A DNA stretch of 64,000 bases from Stentor coeruleus (GCA_001970955.1 MPUH01000096.1:45775-109774), one strand, 5' to 3'; positions 1 to 10,513 are shown, numbered from the stretch's first letter. Translations and numbers: made by a program. Notes: a model not told the origin generated them from the letters alone.

Positions 1-2072
1 TAAGTGTCCAACAAAGTGATCATGCATTAGAAAAAAAGCTCAGAAAAGCTCGAAAAGAACTTGAAGATACAAGGCAAAAAGCAGACTGGTTCATGAATGA
101 CCACAACTCTAAAATCCAAATGATCGGCAAATGGAAATGCGACAATAGAAATATTTTACTTATAACAGACACAGCCAGAATCCCAACAGACGAACAAGTT
201 GTAGAAGAATTTTATAACAGACTTAAGCCTTATGTGCAAAATCCAGAGCATTGGAGGGCAATGGAAAGCGTCATAGTCCGATATTGTGAAAAAGCTAAAG
301 AAAGAGACTGTATGCAAGATGCTATATCGCAACAAAAACTCAGAGATAATGGTCTTATAGAGTCTAAATGCGAAACTTTGAAAAGAGTCAGGGCTATAAA
401 AACTTCAAAAGAAAGTGAAAGAGCCATTATGCAAAGGGAATTAGAAGGGATTTTGGTTAAAGAAAAAAAAACTCTAAAAGAACTTGAAAATTCAAAACTG
501 GAAGTGGAGTCAGCAAGAAAGATTTATTTTAAAGAAGAACTTCAAAAATCTTTGTCTGCTAATAGTAGCTATTCTAGGATACAGAAAACTTATGGGGATA
601 AAGCTTTGAAGAAATTTATGGAAAAAGAATCATCAGAAGTAAAGACTAGAATTGATAAAGAAAGAGTTGAAATCAAAGCGAAACTTGAAACTTTATATAT
701 GAGAAAACAGAATTGGGATGAGAGTCAAGAAGCCTTAAAAAAAGAAATCGCAGAAAATATTCAGAGCAAACTTAGTGCTATTCAGCAAGAAAAGAATAAG
801 TTAAAAAGTGAAAGGTTTAAGCATGAAAAGGAATTTAAAACACTTAGTGAAGCTGAATCTGATGCACATTCTAAACTTAATGACTTAGCCGAAGTGAAAA
901 GAAATGAATTAGTAAAAAGTGCTAAAAAAGTTGCAACAACTCATGGTGGGGAAAGAGGTGGGAAAATTGAGCAACTCTATGCTCTAAGGCACAAAAAAGA
1001 GTCTGAAATTTGTGATTTAGAAGCTGAGCTTATAAAACTTGAAGGAAGCCTTCGGGACAAAGAAACTTCAGCAGAACTTGAAATTGTCAAGCTTAAAGCT
1101 CGTGTACAAAACCTCAATGCTGAGCTTTCTGAGATTGAAAAAAAGAACAAAAAAGCTGAAAAACTCGAAAAAACTATAAGCAAAATCGATATTTCACAAT
1201 CAGACTTTGCTTCAGACCTAGAAATATCATCAGAAGTGAACCCTGCTAGAAAATCAGCCAACGCCAAGCAAGTTGAATCTCCAGACTTAGGCAAGGGAAT
1301 AGTGCAAGATCCGGCAAGCCCAAACAAAAATATAACTGAAGAAATGAAAGACCATGAAGAAGAAACTCAAGATAAGCCTCAGCTCAGAGCCCTTCACAAA
1401 AACCTCCAAAGCGGAATCACAGAAGAAGATTATTTTTCAGATGTCAGCTCTGAAATCCCATGTCCAACCGAACCAAAATACAAATATGATGACCCTGATG
1501 GGAAAAACAAATCATTTTTTGATGGAATCATGCCTTTAATCGAAGGGACAATCGTATATAAACTATTCAAAGGCAAGAATTTACGAACATTTGACCCACT
1601 AGAATCAAGAGTATACACACCAGAAGAATGCGGGTATGGCATAAGGAAAATGAAGCTTAATCGACAATTGGGGAAAATAGAAATCAGACAGATAGGAAAA
1701 GCTGGTGTTGAAAGTAGTATTATTGTAGATCAAATTGTTTCAATAGTCATCCCATCAATAGCCAGTGAAATTATCAAAGCTCGAGGCAAATGTGTAAATG
1801 ACGAAGATCATACCTTGGAAAGAAGTGATGAGTATAATAAAATCTATAGAAATATGAAAGCTATGGGAAATGTTGATACTGAGTGCCCAGCGTTTATCTA
1901 CAAAGCTAAAGAAACATGTCACTTTCCTTTCTTTATTACTTTGAAAAATGGCAGAGTGGATTTTGTTGCTGAAGGCCTTCATGTTTATAGAACCTGGATG
2001 ACTGGTATCAAAGCCCTTATCAAAAACAAAAATGATTTGGAAAGACTTAAGTTCAGAATTATTCAGATTTAA
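1..2072 (+). CDS. Coiled-coil protein with C-terminal PH-like domain (5' truncated)
   Basis: The frame is open from base 3, upstream of the first ATG at 93, so the gene starts before the window and only its 3' part is seen. From ATG 93 there are 659 residues. Residues ~80-370 are Lys/Glu-rich heptad-like helix typical of a long coiled coil. Residues ~380-470 are polar and probably disordered. The last ~190 residues, from the FFDGIMPLIEGTIVYKLFKG stretch, are globular. That tail has the look of a PH fold, with beta strands ending in ITLKNGRVDFVAEG and a final helix containing TWMTGIKALIK. No catalytic motif is visible. Coiled coil plus PH would suit a membrane- or cortex-associated scaffold, but this is inference. 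It is tail-to-tail with the PKG gene. The coding call is secure; the family is not recognised. Confidence 0.85.
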   Translation, partial: SVQQSDHALEKKLRKARKELEDTRQKADWFMNDHNSKIQMIGKWKCDNRNILLITDTARIPTDEQVVEEFYNRLKPYVQNPEHWRAMESVIVRYCEKAKERDCMQDAISQQKLRDNGLIESKCETLKRVRAIKTSKESERAIMQRELEGILVKEKKTLKELENSKLEVESARKIYFKEELQKSLSANSSYSRIQKTYGDKALKKFMEKESSEVKTRIDKERVEIKAKLETLYMRKQNWDESQEALKKEIAENIQSKLSAIQQEKNKLKSERFKHEKEFKTLSEAESDAHSKLNDLAEVKRNELVKSAKKVATTHGGERGGKIEQLYALRHKKESEICDLEAELIKLEGSLRDKETSAELEIVKLKARVQNLNAELSEIEKKNKKAEKLEKTISKIDISQSDFASDLEISSEVNPARKSANAKQVESPDLGKGIVQDPASPNKNITEEMKDHEEETQDKPQLRALHKNLQSGITEEDYFSDVSSEIPCPTEPKYKYDDPDGKNKSFFDGIMPLIEGTIVYKLFKGKNLRTFDPLESRVYTPEECGYGIRKMKLNRQLGKIEIRQIGKAGVESSIIVDQIVSIVIPSIASEIIKARGKCVNDEDHTLERSDEYNKIYRNMKAMGNVDTECPAFIYKAKETCHFPFFITLKNGRVDFVAEGLHVYRTWMTGIKALIKNKNDLERLKFRIIQI

Positions 2073-2670
2073 ACTTTAGGTAATTTAACTCTTATACCCT
2101 CTATATTAACAACCCATAAATTATGCCAAGCAATAGCTTAATGAAAAAGCAAAATAATCTCAGCAAAATTATTAGGGATTTTGATGCCAATATAATTTCC
2201 TCAATTTGAAATTAAAATATTTAATATATATGTGGCTGTATCAGCATAAGAGTAGAGAACTTATAAAATTAATTGTAAACTATATGCCTAGGCACTAAAA
2301 AGTTTCAGAAGATAGCATAAGTGGAAGTCACTATTTTGTAGATCCGTTTGAAAGTCTGGAAATTAATTTGCTAGCTATAAAATTGTGCAGTAAATAAAGT
2401 CTTTGTTTTTAATAACAGTTTAATTATTACGTCTAATTTATTTTTATCATTGCAATTACCTATCTAATTAACTTTAAAAATCTTTATCCCAAGTACTAGN
2501 AGTATATGTACTCTGAAAATGCAATTTAGAATAAAGTGTATTTCATTCTTTTTATCATTGCAATTACCTATCTAATTAACTTTAAAAATCTTTATCCCAA
2601 GTACTAGACATANTATTTAATTATTACGTCTAATTTATTTTTATCATTGCAATTACCTATCTAATTAACT
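2073..2670. other. Intergenic region with two Ns and a triplicated PKG 3' end
   Basis: This spacer lies between two convergent genes. Up to about 2418 the sequence is unique and AT-rich, and no gene is seen. From 2419 on it holds partial copies of the 3' end of the neighbouring kinase gene, separated by single Ns at 2500 and 2613. The copies are probably an assembly artefact. Confidence 0.7.
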
Positions 2671-2696
2671 TTAAAAATCTTTATCCCAAGTACTAG
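2419..2696. repeat. Exact partial copies of the kinase 3' end flanking Ns
   Basis: Positions 2419-2499 are repeated at 2616-2696 (81 nt identical by eye), and the inner part recurs at 2549-2612. The last copy contains the genuine stop and final codons of the minus-strand kinase gene. An N abuts the end of copy 1 (2500) and of copy 2 (2613). Unmerged overlapping contig ends are the simplest explanation. Confidence 0.8.
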
Positions 2697-5361
2697 ACAT
2701 AGTTTTTCTATACTCATCAAGTTCAGGGTCATTTATCTCAATAGGATTTTCCATGCTTTGTATGGACTCGTTATTTATAAGCCCTTCATTTTCTTCAGCC
2801 ATCTCATCGTCTATATCATCCAAAGGATCACCAACATCAGGAGTATAAGGGGCGTTAAGGCTTAGCTTAAGCAAAGCATCCCAATCAAACCCATTAAACC
2901 ACTCATGTCTTTTTAAATTATCAATACCTCCTGAGCATCTAAACTCAGGGAATTTGCTTAGAAGCTGCAGGATAAAATTTTTTGCAGCATCAGTTGGTTG
3001 TTCAATATCATTAGGAAATACCAAATTATACTCTAAAATTGCTTCATAAATATCGTAAGGGTCTTCAAAGTCTTCACCAAAAGGCACTCTACCACATAAA
3101 AACTCAAAAAGACACACACCTAAGCTCCAAACATCAGCAGCTTTATTATACCCTTTACCAACAATAGCCTCTGGGGCAATATAATGTGGACTGCCAATTA
3201 ATGTATAAGTCCTACCTTTAGTAATCTTAGCAGATCCAAAGTCAATAAGTTTAACATAACCTCTTGCATCAATCATAATATTAGAAGGTTTTAAATCTCT
3301 ATAAATAATATCTCTTTCATGTAAATATTGTAAAGCTAAGATAAGTGACCCCATGTAAAAAAGACAGTCGTTGTTGGAAAGAAGACCAACATGTTTGAGT
3401 ATAGAGTTAAGTTCTAAACCATGGATATATTCAAGGAGGAAATACACTCTGCGTTCATCTTTGAAAGTTTTGACTAGTTTGGCTATAAAAGGACTATCGA
3501 TTGTTGTTAAAATATTCCGTTCTTGCTATTTAAAACTTACTATTATGTGTTCATGTAAGACTAGAAGTTCGATTTTCCTCCTTGGGATAACTTTTAACCC
3601 ATAGAGTTTGTCTGTTTTCTTCACTCGGGAAAGATACACTCTGCCAAATACCCCTTTTCCTATACGTTTGATAATTTCAAGGGTTTGCAAAGTAGCATCT
3701 TCGTCTTGCATTTGGATACGATGATAAAGCTGAGCTCTCATTTTTTCATTAAGTATGTGTATAAAATTATTCTTGCTGATTATCCACAATGATGCGGTAC
3801 CATCTGCAACACACGATGCAGAAGTTGTTTTATCAAATAAAATTCCTCTTTCACCGACATAATCATGCTTGCATATCGTTCTGACAATTTTACCATTTTT
3901 GATCACATTGATTTTCCCTCTTTTAACAATATACACATTTTCACACAAAGCTCCTTCTTTAAAAACCACTTCAGAATCCTTATATTTCTTAATATCAATC
4001 ATAGAAAACAGTTCTTTAAGAGTTTTACTATCCAGGCTGCTAAAAAGATAAACTCTTCTAAGAACATTCATAGCATTGTTTTCTCTAACAACTTCTTTAT
4101 ATTTCCCTCCTATTGAATTTTCGAATTTATATTTGGTTAATTCTCCAACTTTAGCATCACAACCAGCAATCATATCATCTTCATATCTAGCTTGATCCTG
4201 ATTTTTTAAAGTTACATACTCATCCCCTATGCAACTTGCTTTTTCAGCAAAAATCTGAGAGGTCCTCGCATAATGTAATCTTCCACTAATAACAATATAA
4301 AGTTTACCTTGACATGAAGATTGATTAGGTATAACAACATCTCCAGCTTTATAAGTCTTATATTCTAAGTCTCTTAAAATAGACTCTTTTTGGTCTTTGC
4401 TTAAATAATATAGTTTATGGGATTTGTTCAGAGCTTCTAAAATTGTGTTTTTTTCTATGATTTCAGTCAACTGATTTCCTAGTGCTTTCTGCAAATCCTC
4501 ACGACTTAATGCTACACATTTGACGATTCCTTCTACAGCAACACAGCTAGCTTGTCTTGGAACTTTATAAAGTAAAGTCATTTCTCCAAAGAAATCCCCA
4601 GTATATAGCCTTGCAATCTCTTTTGTCCCTTTTTGTACACTAACACAACCATCTCTTATTATATACAAATGCATTCCTTCATCACCTTCTGTTATGATTT
4701 TTTCCCCAGCATTATATTTGCAACTTACCAAACTGGCGGCTAATGAGTCTTTCTGTTGTGCATTCAAAGGTTGTAGTAAAGGTACTTTTTCTAAGAACTC
4801 TCTATTCTGTTCATATATCATTGTATTCATTTCTTCAATAACTCTACGAAAATTCGTCCTTTCAATACCCCACATAGCTGATTTTTCTAATGTTCTCACT
4901 GTTGCTGATCGGGGATTGTCATGTAAAAGAGCTAATTCTCCAAAACCTTCTGTAGGGTGGATTTTACTAACTCTTCTTCCATTGACTAGAACCTCTAGAA
5001 TTCCATATTTCACTACATAATAACTCCGACTTGGCTTGTCTTGTTCAAAAACTACTTTTCCTGTGTCAAAAACATATAATTGCATTGTTTCAGCAACAAT
5101 TTCTTTGTCTTCATCAGTGAGACTAGTAAAAATAAAGTGATTGTTCAAAGCATGGAGAATCATTTGCTTATCATCTGGAGATTTCACAGCATTAACATCA
5201 ATATATGCAGCAGAAGCTTCGATGTATGTGTTGCTTTGGCCACGGCTTAGTCTACCAAGTAAGCCTGTTTTGTTCTTCACAGAGGCTCTTTTGTTGGAGT
5301 TGTCATTTTCTTTTAGTTTTGTGTATGCGGTTGTGTCTATTTTCATACAGCCTGTTCCCAT
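2671..5361 (-). CDS. cGMP-dependent protein kinase (PKG), four cNMP-binding domains
   Basis: Two exons joined across a 15-nt intron (3526-3540) give 891 aa. The N-terminus MGTGCMK suits myristoylation at Gly2 plus nearby palmitoylation, hence membrane attachment. Four cyclic-nucleotide-binding domains follow. Domain 1 (~75-190) has FGELALL with Arg151, and domain 2 (~193-305) has FGEMTLL with Arg269. Domain 3 (~315-420) is degenerate. Domain 4 (~430-545) has GERGILF but Thr instead of the phosphate-binding Arg. The kinase domain has the Gly loop GKGVFG (~569-574), Lys590, YRDLKPSN (682-689), DFG (702-704) and APE (724-726), all consistent with activity. The residue before the hinge Glu (gatekeeper) is Leu638. 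The four-domain layout matches alveolate PKGs rather than the two-domain animal form. It is head-to-head with the kinase gene at 5736. The exon join restores an uninterrupted alpha-C region (HEHIIQERNIL). Confidence 0.93.
3526..3540 (-). other. 15-nt intron in PKG
   Basis: On the minus strand it reads GTAAGTTTTAAATAG. It is phase 0, and its last three bases make an in-frame TAG if retained. Removing it joins LHEHII to QERNIL within the kinase alpha-C helix. Confidence 0.93.
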
Positions 5362-5735
5362 GTTTGTGTTTTTTTATAAGATTTATGTAGAATCAGTTTA
5401 AGTAAATTTTAAGAATTATATTTATTCAAGGGTTTATTGAATATTTTTGGGTGTTAGATATAATGAGACTTATTATGAAAATATAATTATATATAAATTC
5501 ATGATGAGTATATAATAAGCAATAAATTATTTTTGAAGGAATAAAGCTCACAGCATTGATAAATCGATAAGGGGTCGAATTAAAACAATATCCCTCCTCA
5601 ATCCAACTAACTCATAATAGCTTTAAACTACCCAAATCATAGCTTTAAGAATTTTTTCTATCAATCTTTCAAACTTGTCTGCATGATAATTATAAATAAG
5701 AAATGTAAGATTCAGTTAGGTCGACAACTCTTGAC
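5362..5735. promoter_or_regulatory. Shared upstream region of two divergent kinase genes
   Basis: These 374 bp separate the PKG start (minus) from the SNF1-like kinase start (plus), so both promoters must lie here. The left half is G-rich and C-poor, and the right half is C-rich. No specific box was identified. Confidence 0.5.
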
Positions 5736-7205
5736 ATGACCAAGGATTCTATAGGCAAGAACGCAAACACCATAGGCAATTATCAACTTGGGAAAACAAT
5801 CGGAGAAGGAACTTTTGGAAAGGTTAAATTAGGAATTCATATCCAAACTCAAGAAAAAGTAGCAATCAAAATACTTGAGAAAGACCGGATATGCGATGTT
5901 TCCGATATAGAGCGAGTATCTAGAGAAATTCATATATTAAAGCTTATAAGGCACCCTGATATAATACAGTTATATGAAGTAATTTTTACATAGATCATTG
6001 AAACTCCTCGAAAACTATATTTGATCATGGAGTATGCAAGCGGAGGCGAGCTTTTCGAGTATATCGTCAAACATAAAAAAATCCGCGAAAAGGAAGCCTG
6101 CAGATTTTTCCAACAGCTTCTAGCAGGAGTTGAATACATCAGCAAACTTAACGTTGTTCATCGGGACTTAAAGCCTGAAAACCTCCTCCTCGACCACAAA
6201 ATGAACATAAAAATTGTGGACTTTGGCTTAAGCAACACTTTTAAAGCAGGAGAACTACTAAAAACAGCTTGTGGAAGCCCATGCTATGCTGCTCCTGAGA
6301 TGATAGCAGGAAAGAAATATGAAGGTCTTAAAGCTGATTTATGGAGTGGAGGGGTAATATTATTTGCAATGGTCTGTGGATATTTACCTTTTGAAGACTC
6401 TAATACAAATACTTTATACAAAAAGATCTTAGCAGGGGATTACCAATTTCCGAAATTCATATCAAATGATGCTAAGGATTTGATGACAGGAATCCTAAAT
6501 GTTGACCCTGACCAGAGGCTTTCTATAGATCAAATCCGTAAACACAACTGGTTTTCGTTAGTCAAAGAAGAAATACAGCCTGGAATTCTCATAGGTTACG
6601 ATCACATCATTGTCGATATGGAAATATTAAGACAGCTAGAAAAATATGGGTACAATTTAGACTATACAAAAAAATGTTTGGAAGCGAATAAGCATAATGA
6701 TGTAACAACAGCTTATTATTTATTATTAAAAAAACATATACAAGATGGGGGGATTTCTATAGCGGATTATGGATACAAACCTGAAACTGCACCTACAATT
6801 CAACCACAAACTCCTCAAGAGGCATATACGTCAGTAATTCCACAAAAAAGAAAAATGCTTAAAGCAAGTAGGAGGACTGGAAGTATGGGGTCTACTTATA
6901 AAGAAAGCGATTTGAATTTAAAACTTAGTGTTGAAGGCCGCCCTGGAAGAAACACTTCACAAAGAGTTCCTAAGCAAAGACGAATATCAGATTCACCACC
7001 GTCTAAGAATAAAAAAGAAATTATTTCAGGATTTCGGCTTCTTTTTAAAAAAGCAGCCACTCCCCGGCCCCCAAGCTTGCAGAGACCAAATTTAAAAAAC
7101 AGAGGAAAAACACCGGGGATGAGAGACTTGGAACTTGCTCCAATAGCTAGAAATAGCCCTAAGATCTCAAATGATGCAAGGCTTCGATTTAAACCTTATT
7201 ATTAG
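5736..7205 (+). CDS. SNF1/AMPK- or MARK-type Ser/Thr kinase with UBA-like domain
   Basis: Exon 1 (5736-5978) and exon 2 (5994-7205) join across a 15-nt intron and encode 484 aa. The N-terminal kinase domain shows GEGTFGKV, the VAIKIL lysine, HRDLKPENLLL, DFGLS and a T-loop LKTACGSPCYAAPE. That T-loop is typical of CAMK-like kinases activated by an LKB1-type upstream kinase. After the kinase domain, the segment starting VDMEILRQLEKYGYN has the UBA-like (autoinhibitory) pattern seen in AMPK-alpha and MARK proteins. The C-terminal ~150 residues are basic and Ser/Pro/Arg-rich, and no KA1 domain is evident. All catalytic residues are present. It could belong to either the AMPK-alpha or the MARK branch. 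The intron join is supported by restoration of LYEIIETPRKLYLIMEY across the hinge. Confidence 0.93.
5979..5993 (+). other. 15-nt intron in SNF1-like kinase
   Basis: It reads GTAATTTTTACATAG, phase 0. Splicing restores the conserved kinase stretch between beta 4 and the hinge; retention gives an in-frame TAG. Confidence 0.95.
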
Positions 7206-8236
7206 TATTATATAATTCATTTTAAGAAAGCTTAGGCTCTATATCAAATATTTCGGAAATTTGTAATTTATACTGAACAGAATGGGAATATTTTATGTGA
7301 TGATGAGAAATGATAGAAAAGAGTCATATTTTTATATAAAATTATGAATAAACTATGACTTTTACAAGAGAAAAAGTAGAGAGAGTTAATTGAATTAGAG
7401 TTAGATTGCTTTATATAAGAGTTATATATTTTAGTATAGAATAAGTGAGAAAAAAAACATAAAATGAATATCTTAGCTTATTAACATTTTTTGTATAAAA
7501 TTGTATCCTTCAAATAAGTTTCATTTCTTGAGGCATGATATTTTTCAAAACTTTTCTGATGTAAATTAATCATTTCTAAAGTTAATGTTTCTATAATAAA
7601 ATTAAACGTCACAAAAAAGCCATAGTTATAAAAAATAAGGTAAAACCTGAAGTAAATTTATAGTCCTTTAAATCAGCCTAAAGTTTACTCTTATTATCCT
7701 TAATTTTCTTCAATAAGTTCATTGATTTTTTAGTAAAAGGGTTTAATACTTCAGTTGCAAAATGCAAAGCTGTACGACCCATAAAATTCGGCATCTTATA
7801 ATTCACACCAAAATTATTTTTATAAGATCATTGATGTTTTCTTTATGCTAGATTTTATGACTGAGTAAATTTCAAATGATAATTTTACTGCTTTTCTTAA
7901 CCCTTCGAATTTCTTCATTACTTTTGCTTCTCAATTCTGAACAACCCATTTAATTTTTACATCTGAAAAATTATAAAAAAATTATTCATTTTAATGGTTT
8001 GTGTGCTTTGAAAATTATATATTTTCTTTGGATATCTAAATTTATGTAACTTAAAATTGTTATAATTAATCACTTACTACATCTAATGTAAATCCTTCAA
8101 GAATCAAGCGGTCTTGATTTTTTAGCTAAAATTTAGACAAATATTTTTATAACTTCATTTTGATAAAAAAACATTATAAAAATTCTAACCAAAAAGTAAA
8201 AATCGCATTTTAATTGCGAGCATTCAAACTAAAATT
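7206..8236. other. Intergenic region with an ankyrin-like relic
   Basis: About 1 kb of AT-rich sequence. The only coding-like trace is the short ankyrin-like fragment on the minus strand at 7678-7827. No RNA gene is seen. Confidence 0.5.
7678..7827 (-). pseudogene. Ankyrin-repeat gene remnant
   Basis: A 49-codon stop-to-stop frame contains NFMGRTALHFATEVLNPF, which closely matches the G-x-TALH-x-A core of an ankyrin repeat. It ends in TAG shortly after. Just upstream, another minus-strand frame carries about 30 coding-like codons beginning with ATG, as if one gene had been shifted out of frame. There is no long open frame and no recognisable 15-nt intron that would join the pieces. A relic of an ankyrin-repeat gene is the best reading; a very short real gene is less likely. 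Confidence 0.45.
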
Positions 8237-8788
8237 TTACAATTCATCTTTTATCATATTATAAATTTCATATTCTTCGCTTACATCTTTCTTTTCGCAT
8301 TCCTCAAAAAGATCTTTTATTTGATTAACACTCATCTTAGCTTCTCTAATTTTCTCAATTAGCATTTTATCAACTTCCACCAATTTTTCTATTTCAGTAA
8401 ATCCAAAGATATCGTATTCCCCATCATTTATTTCAACTTTTTTTTTATCTAATTCACTCAATGTTTCTGTAATTTTTTCTAAAATGTCAGCATTTTCAAA
8501 AATTTTATTGCATATATCCCTAACTTTTTCAGGATCTGGCTCGAATTTAGTTTTTTTAAAGTCTTTTGCATAATTATTGCTAAGGGTAACAAAGTCAAAA
8601 TTTATAAATGATATCAGAGTTCGAGGGAGGATATGTAAACCTTCGTTGATAACTGCAATTAAAGTTTTAAGTCGATTTTTTATTGCATCATTTTGGAGGC
8701 TGAATTCTGTAACTTCTTTGTATGCGCTTGCTATAGCATTGCAAATTATATCTATTTCTTCATTGTCTTCTACAAAGACCTTGGCCAT
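8237..8788 (-). CDS. Hypothetical helical protein, 183 aa
   Basis: A complete ATG-to-TAA frame. The product is acidic (many Glu/Asp/Lys) and almost certainly all alpha-helical, with no signal peptide, TM segment, Cys cluster or recognised motif. The start has the AT-rich leader usual here (tataaaATG). It stands between two gene-poor spacers and is not recognised. Its codon use and length make it a real gene rather than a chance frame. Confidence 0.7.
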   Translation of the reverse strand: MAKVFVEDNEEIDIICNAIASAYKEVTEFSLQNDAIKNRLKTLIAVINEGLHILPRTLISFINFDFVTLSNNYAKDFKKTKFEPDPEKVRDICNKIFENADILEKITETLSELDKKKVEINDGEYDIFGFTEIEKLVEVDKMLIEKIREAKMSVNQIKDLFEECEKKDVSEEYEIYNMIKDEL

Positions 8789-9051
8789 TTTATATAAGGC
8801 GTTAGTTTGAAAGTAGCTGCTAGGTTATTATGTATTTCAGAAAAAAGAAAAACTTTGTTTTAAATGCTATTAGTTGAGTTCAAGAAACAAAATCATTGAA
8901 TTATTATGTTTTATTTAACTGTTAAAATATTTGGAGCCATAATCCAAATATTTGAAAAATTAATTTTAATCAGAATTTACTTGAAATGAATGATTTTGAA
9001 TTTGAAATTATTAATTGAATGATTAAACTAAGGCTATTATTTAAGTTATTC

Positions 9052-9414
9052 TTAAGAGGCAATTCTTAAAAAGACTGGCAATCTTTTTTTCAAACTTTCT
9101 ATTGAATTTTCTCTAGGAGATCTAGATGGAGAAGTTTCAGCTGTTTCTGTAGAGTTGTCACGGTGCTTGAAAAGACAGCGATTTCCGTATTGGCAGTAAC
9201 CTTTTTCATGAAATTGCTTGCACTTTTTGGTCCTATAATTTGAGTTCAATGCGCCTCTAAGTTCATGATTTCCATGAGCAAAAGTGCATTTTTCTCCAAA
9301 TTCGCATATGCCAATACTCCAATTTCTGCATATTTCTGTTTTAAATTTTATTTTATAGTCAATTTGCTGTTTAAAAGCTTTCTCTTCTAGAGTTCTGAAA
9401 GGACTATTGGACAT
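9052..9414 (-). CDS. Tandem CCCH zinc-finger (tristetraprolin-like) protein
   Basis: A 120-aa protein with two CCCH fingers. Finger 1 (C-x7-C-x5-C-x3-H) includes CEFGEKCTFAH and is preceded by FKTEIC. Finger 2 (C-x8-C-x5-C-x3-H) includes CQYGNRCLFKH and is preceded by YRTKKC. The YKTE/YRTK-type lead-ins and spacing are those of TTP/Zfs1 RNA-binding proteins, which bind AU-rich 3' ends and promote mRNA decay. Finger 1 has seven instead of eight residues between its first two Cys. A short basic, Ser-rich tail follows. It lies head-to-head with the carrier gene, only 82 bp away. Target RNA and role are inferred from the family. Confidence 0.88.
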   Translation of the reverse strand: MSNSPFRTLEEKAFKQQIDYKIKFKTEICRNWSIGICEFGEKCTFAHGNHELRGALNSNYRTKKCKQFHEKGYCQYGNRCLFKHRDNSTETAETSPSRSPRENSIESLKKRLPVFLRIAS

Positions 9415-9496
9415 ATTTATTTAAAATAGATTCGCTGAGATTCATTTCCATGCACAAGAAGCTAAAATTAATCTATTCTATGACAAACTATAATAA
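9415..9496. promoter_or_regulatory. 82-bp bidirectional promoter with AATCTATT dyad
   Basis: This is the entire space between the divergent zinc-finger and carrier start codons. AATAGATT (9425-9432) and AATCTATT (9470-9477) form an 8-bp inverted pair. Each gene therefore sees AATCTATT in the same orientation 10-19 nt upstream of its ATG. Its function as a promoter element is inference. Confidence 0.45.
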
Positions 9497-10513
9497 ATGG
9501 AGGATCTTTTCTTTGAAAAACTCAGAGAGAATGAAGAAAAAGTTAAAAAGCTTGGTCCTCATGTTTCTGGAATTGTAAATGCCCTGTGCAATGTCATTTT
9601 GTATCCTTTTTTTCAGGTCTCTACACAATTGCAGCTAAGCCCTGTGCAAACTATTCTGAAAGACTCACCTCTTGTAGCGAAAGATTTTAAGTTAAGGCTT
9701 TATTCTATGGTTTATACTCCTAATACAATGAATAAGCCTTTTCACCCCCCAAGATTTCTTAACTATAGTACTATAGTTATGTACAATTCATTGCAAGGCT
9801 TTACAAGTTTTTATAAAGGTTTTTCTCATGCTGCATTAGGATTTTACATTCCTCTTTTTTCAAGATCATTAGTCACATCAAAGTATTATTCCGAATTAGC
9901 TGATCTGTCTTTTACTGAAAGAATATACGCAGAAACTCTTATGGCTTCAGCTTGTGAGTTGGTATTCCACCCTTTGTTTGTAGCTCAAACACGATTTATC
10001 AACCAACATAATAAAATGCGCACATTCATAGATACATTAGATATGGTCAAAAGATCAGGAATTTTCAGCATGTGGAGAGGTTGGGGTTATATTTTACCAC
10101 GGCAATTTATCCTTGCAGCTTGGGTTAATTATTCCCCTACACTTGATAGAGAAACAGAGAAATTTCTAGGAAGCAAATATTTTTACCAGATATTTTCTAG
10201 AGAAGCCTTAGTAGGAACAGGAGGATTTCTTATTTCGTATCCTTTATTAACAGCAGCTAGAAGAGTTTCAGCTTACGGAAAAGTTGTTGGTATGGAAACT
10301 AAAAAATATTATGGCATACTTCATGCTTTATGGAAAATAGGTAGAGAAGAAGGTATTAAAGGCCTTTATCGGGGTTTTGGGTGTTATAGTTTTGCTGTAT
10401 TTATTACTTAGATTTCTATGTGGGTCCTCTTCATGCCAACCATAACACAATATGCCTGGCTAAAATTCGGCCCAGATCGAGATGAAGTCTTAAATATATT
10501 TAATATAGATTAG
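9497..10513 (+). CDS. Divergent mitochondrial carrier (SLC25/MTCH-like) protein
   Basis: Splicing a 15-nt intron (10397-10411) extends the frame to 333 aa, ending at TAG 10511-10513. Three carrier-like repeats are visible with prolines in the P-x-[DE]-x-x-[KR] position: P37 (PFFQVST), P159 (PLFVAQTR) and P249 (PLLTAARR). The second and third matrix-side motifs, SMWRGWG and GLYRGFG, are present. In all three signature motifs the acidic residue is replaced by Phe or Leu, so the usual matrix salt-bridge network cannot form. Such loss is known in MTCH2-type outer-membrane homologues. Whether it transports solutes or acts as an insertase-like homologue cannot be decided here. The family assignment is solid. 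Confidence 0.85.
10397..10411 (+). other. 15-nt intron in carrier gene
   Basis: It reads GTATTTATTACTTAG, phase 0. Removal adds 33 C-terminal residues containing the last hydrophobic helix (ISMWVLFMPTITQYAW). Confidence 0.9.
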
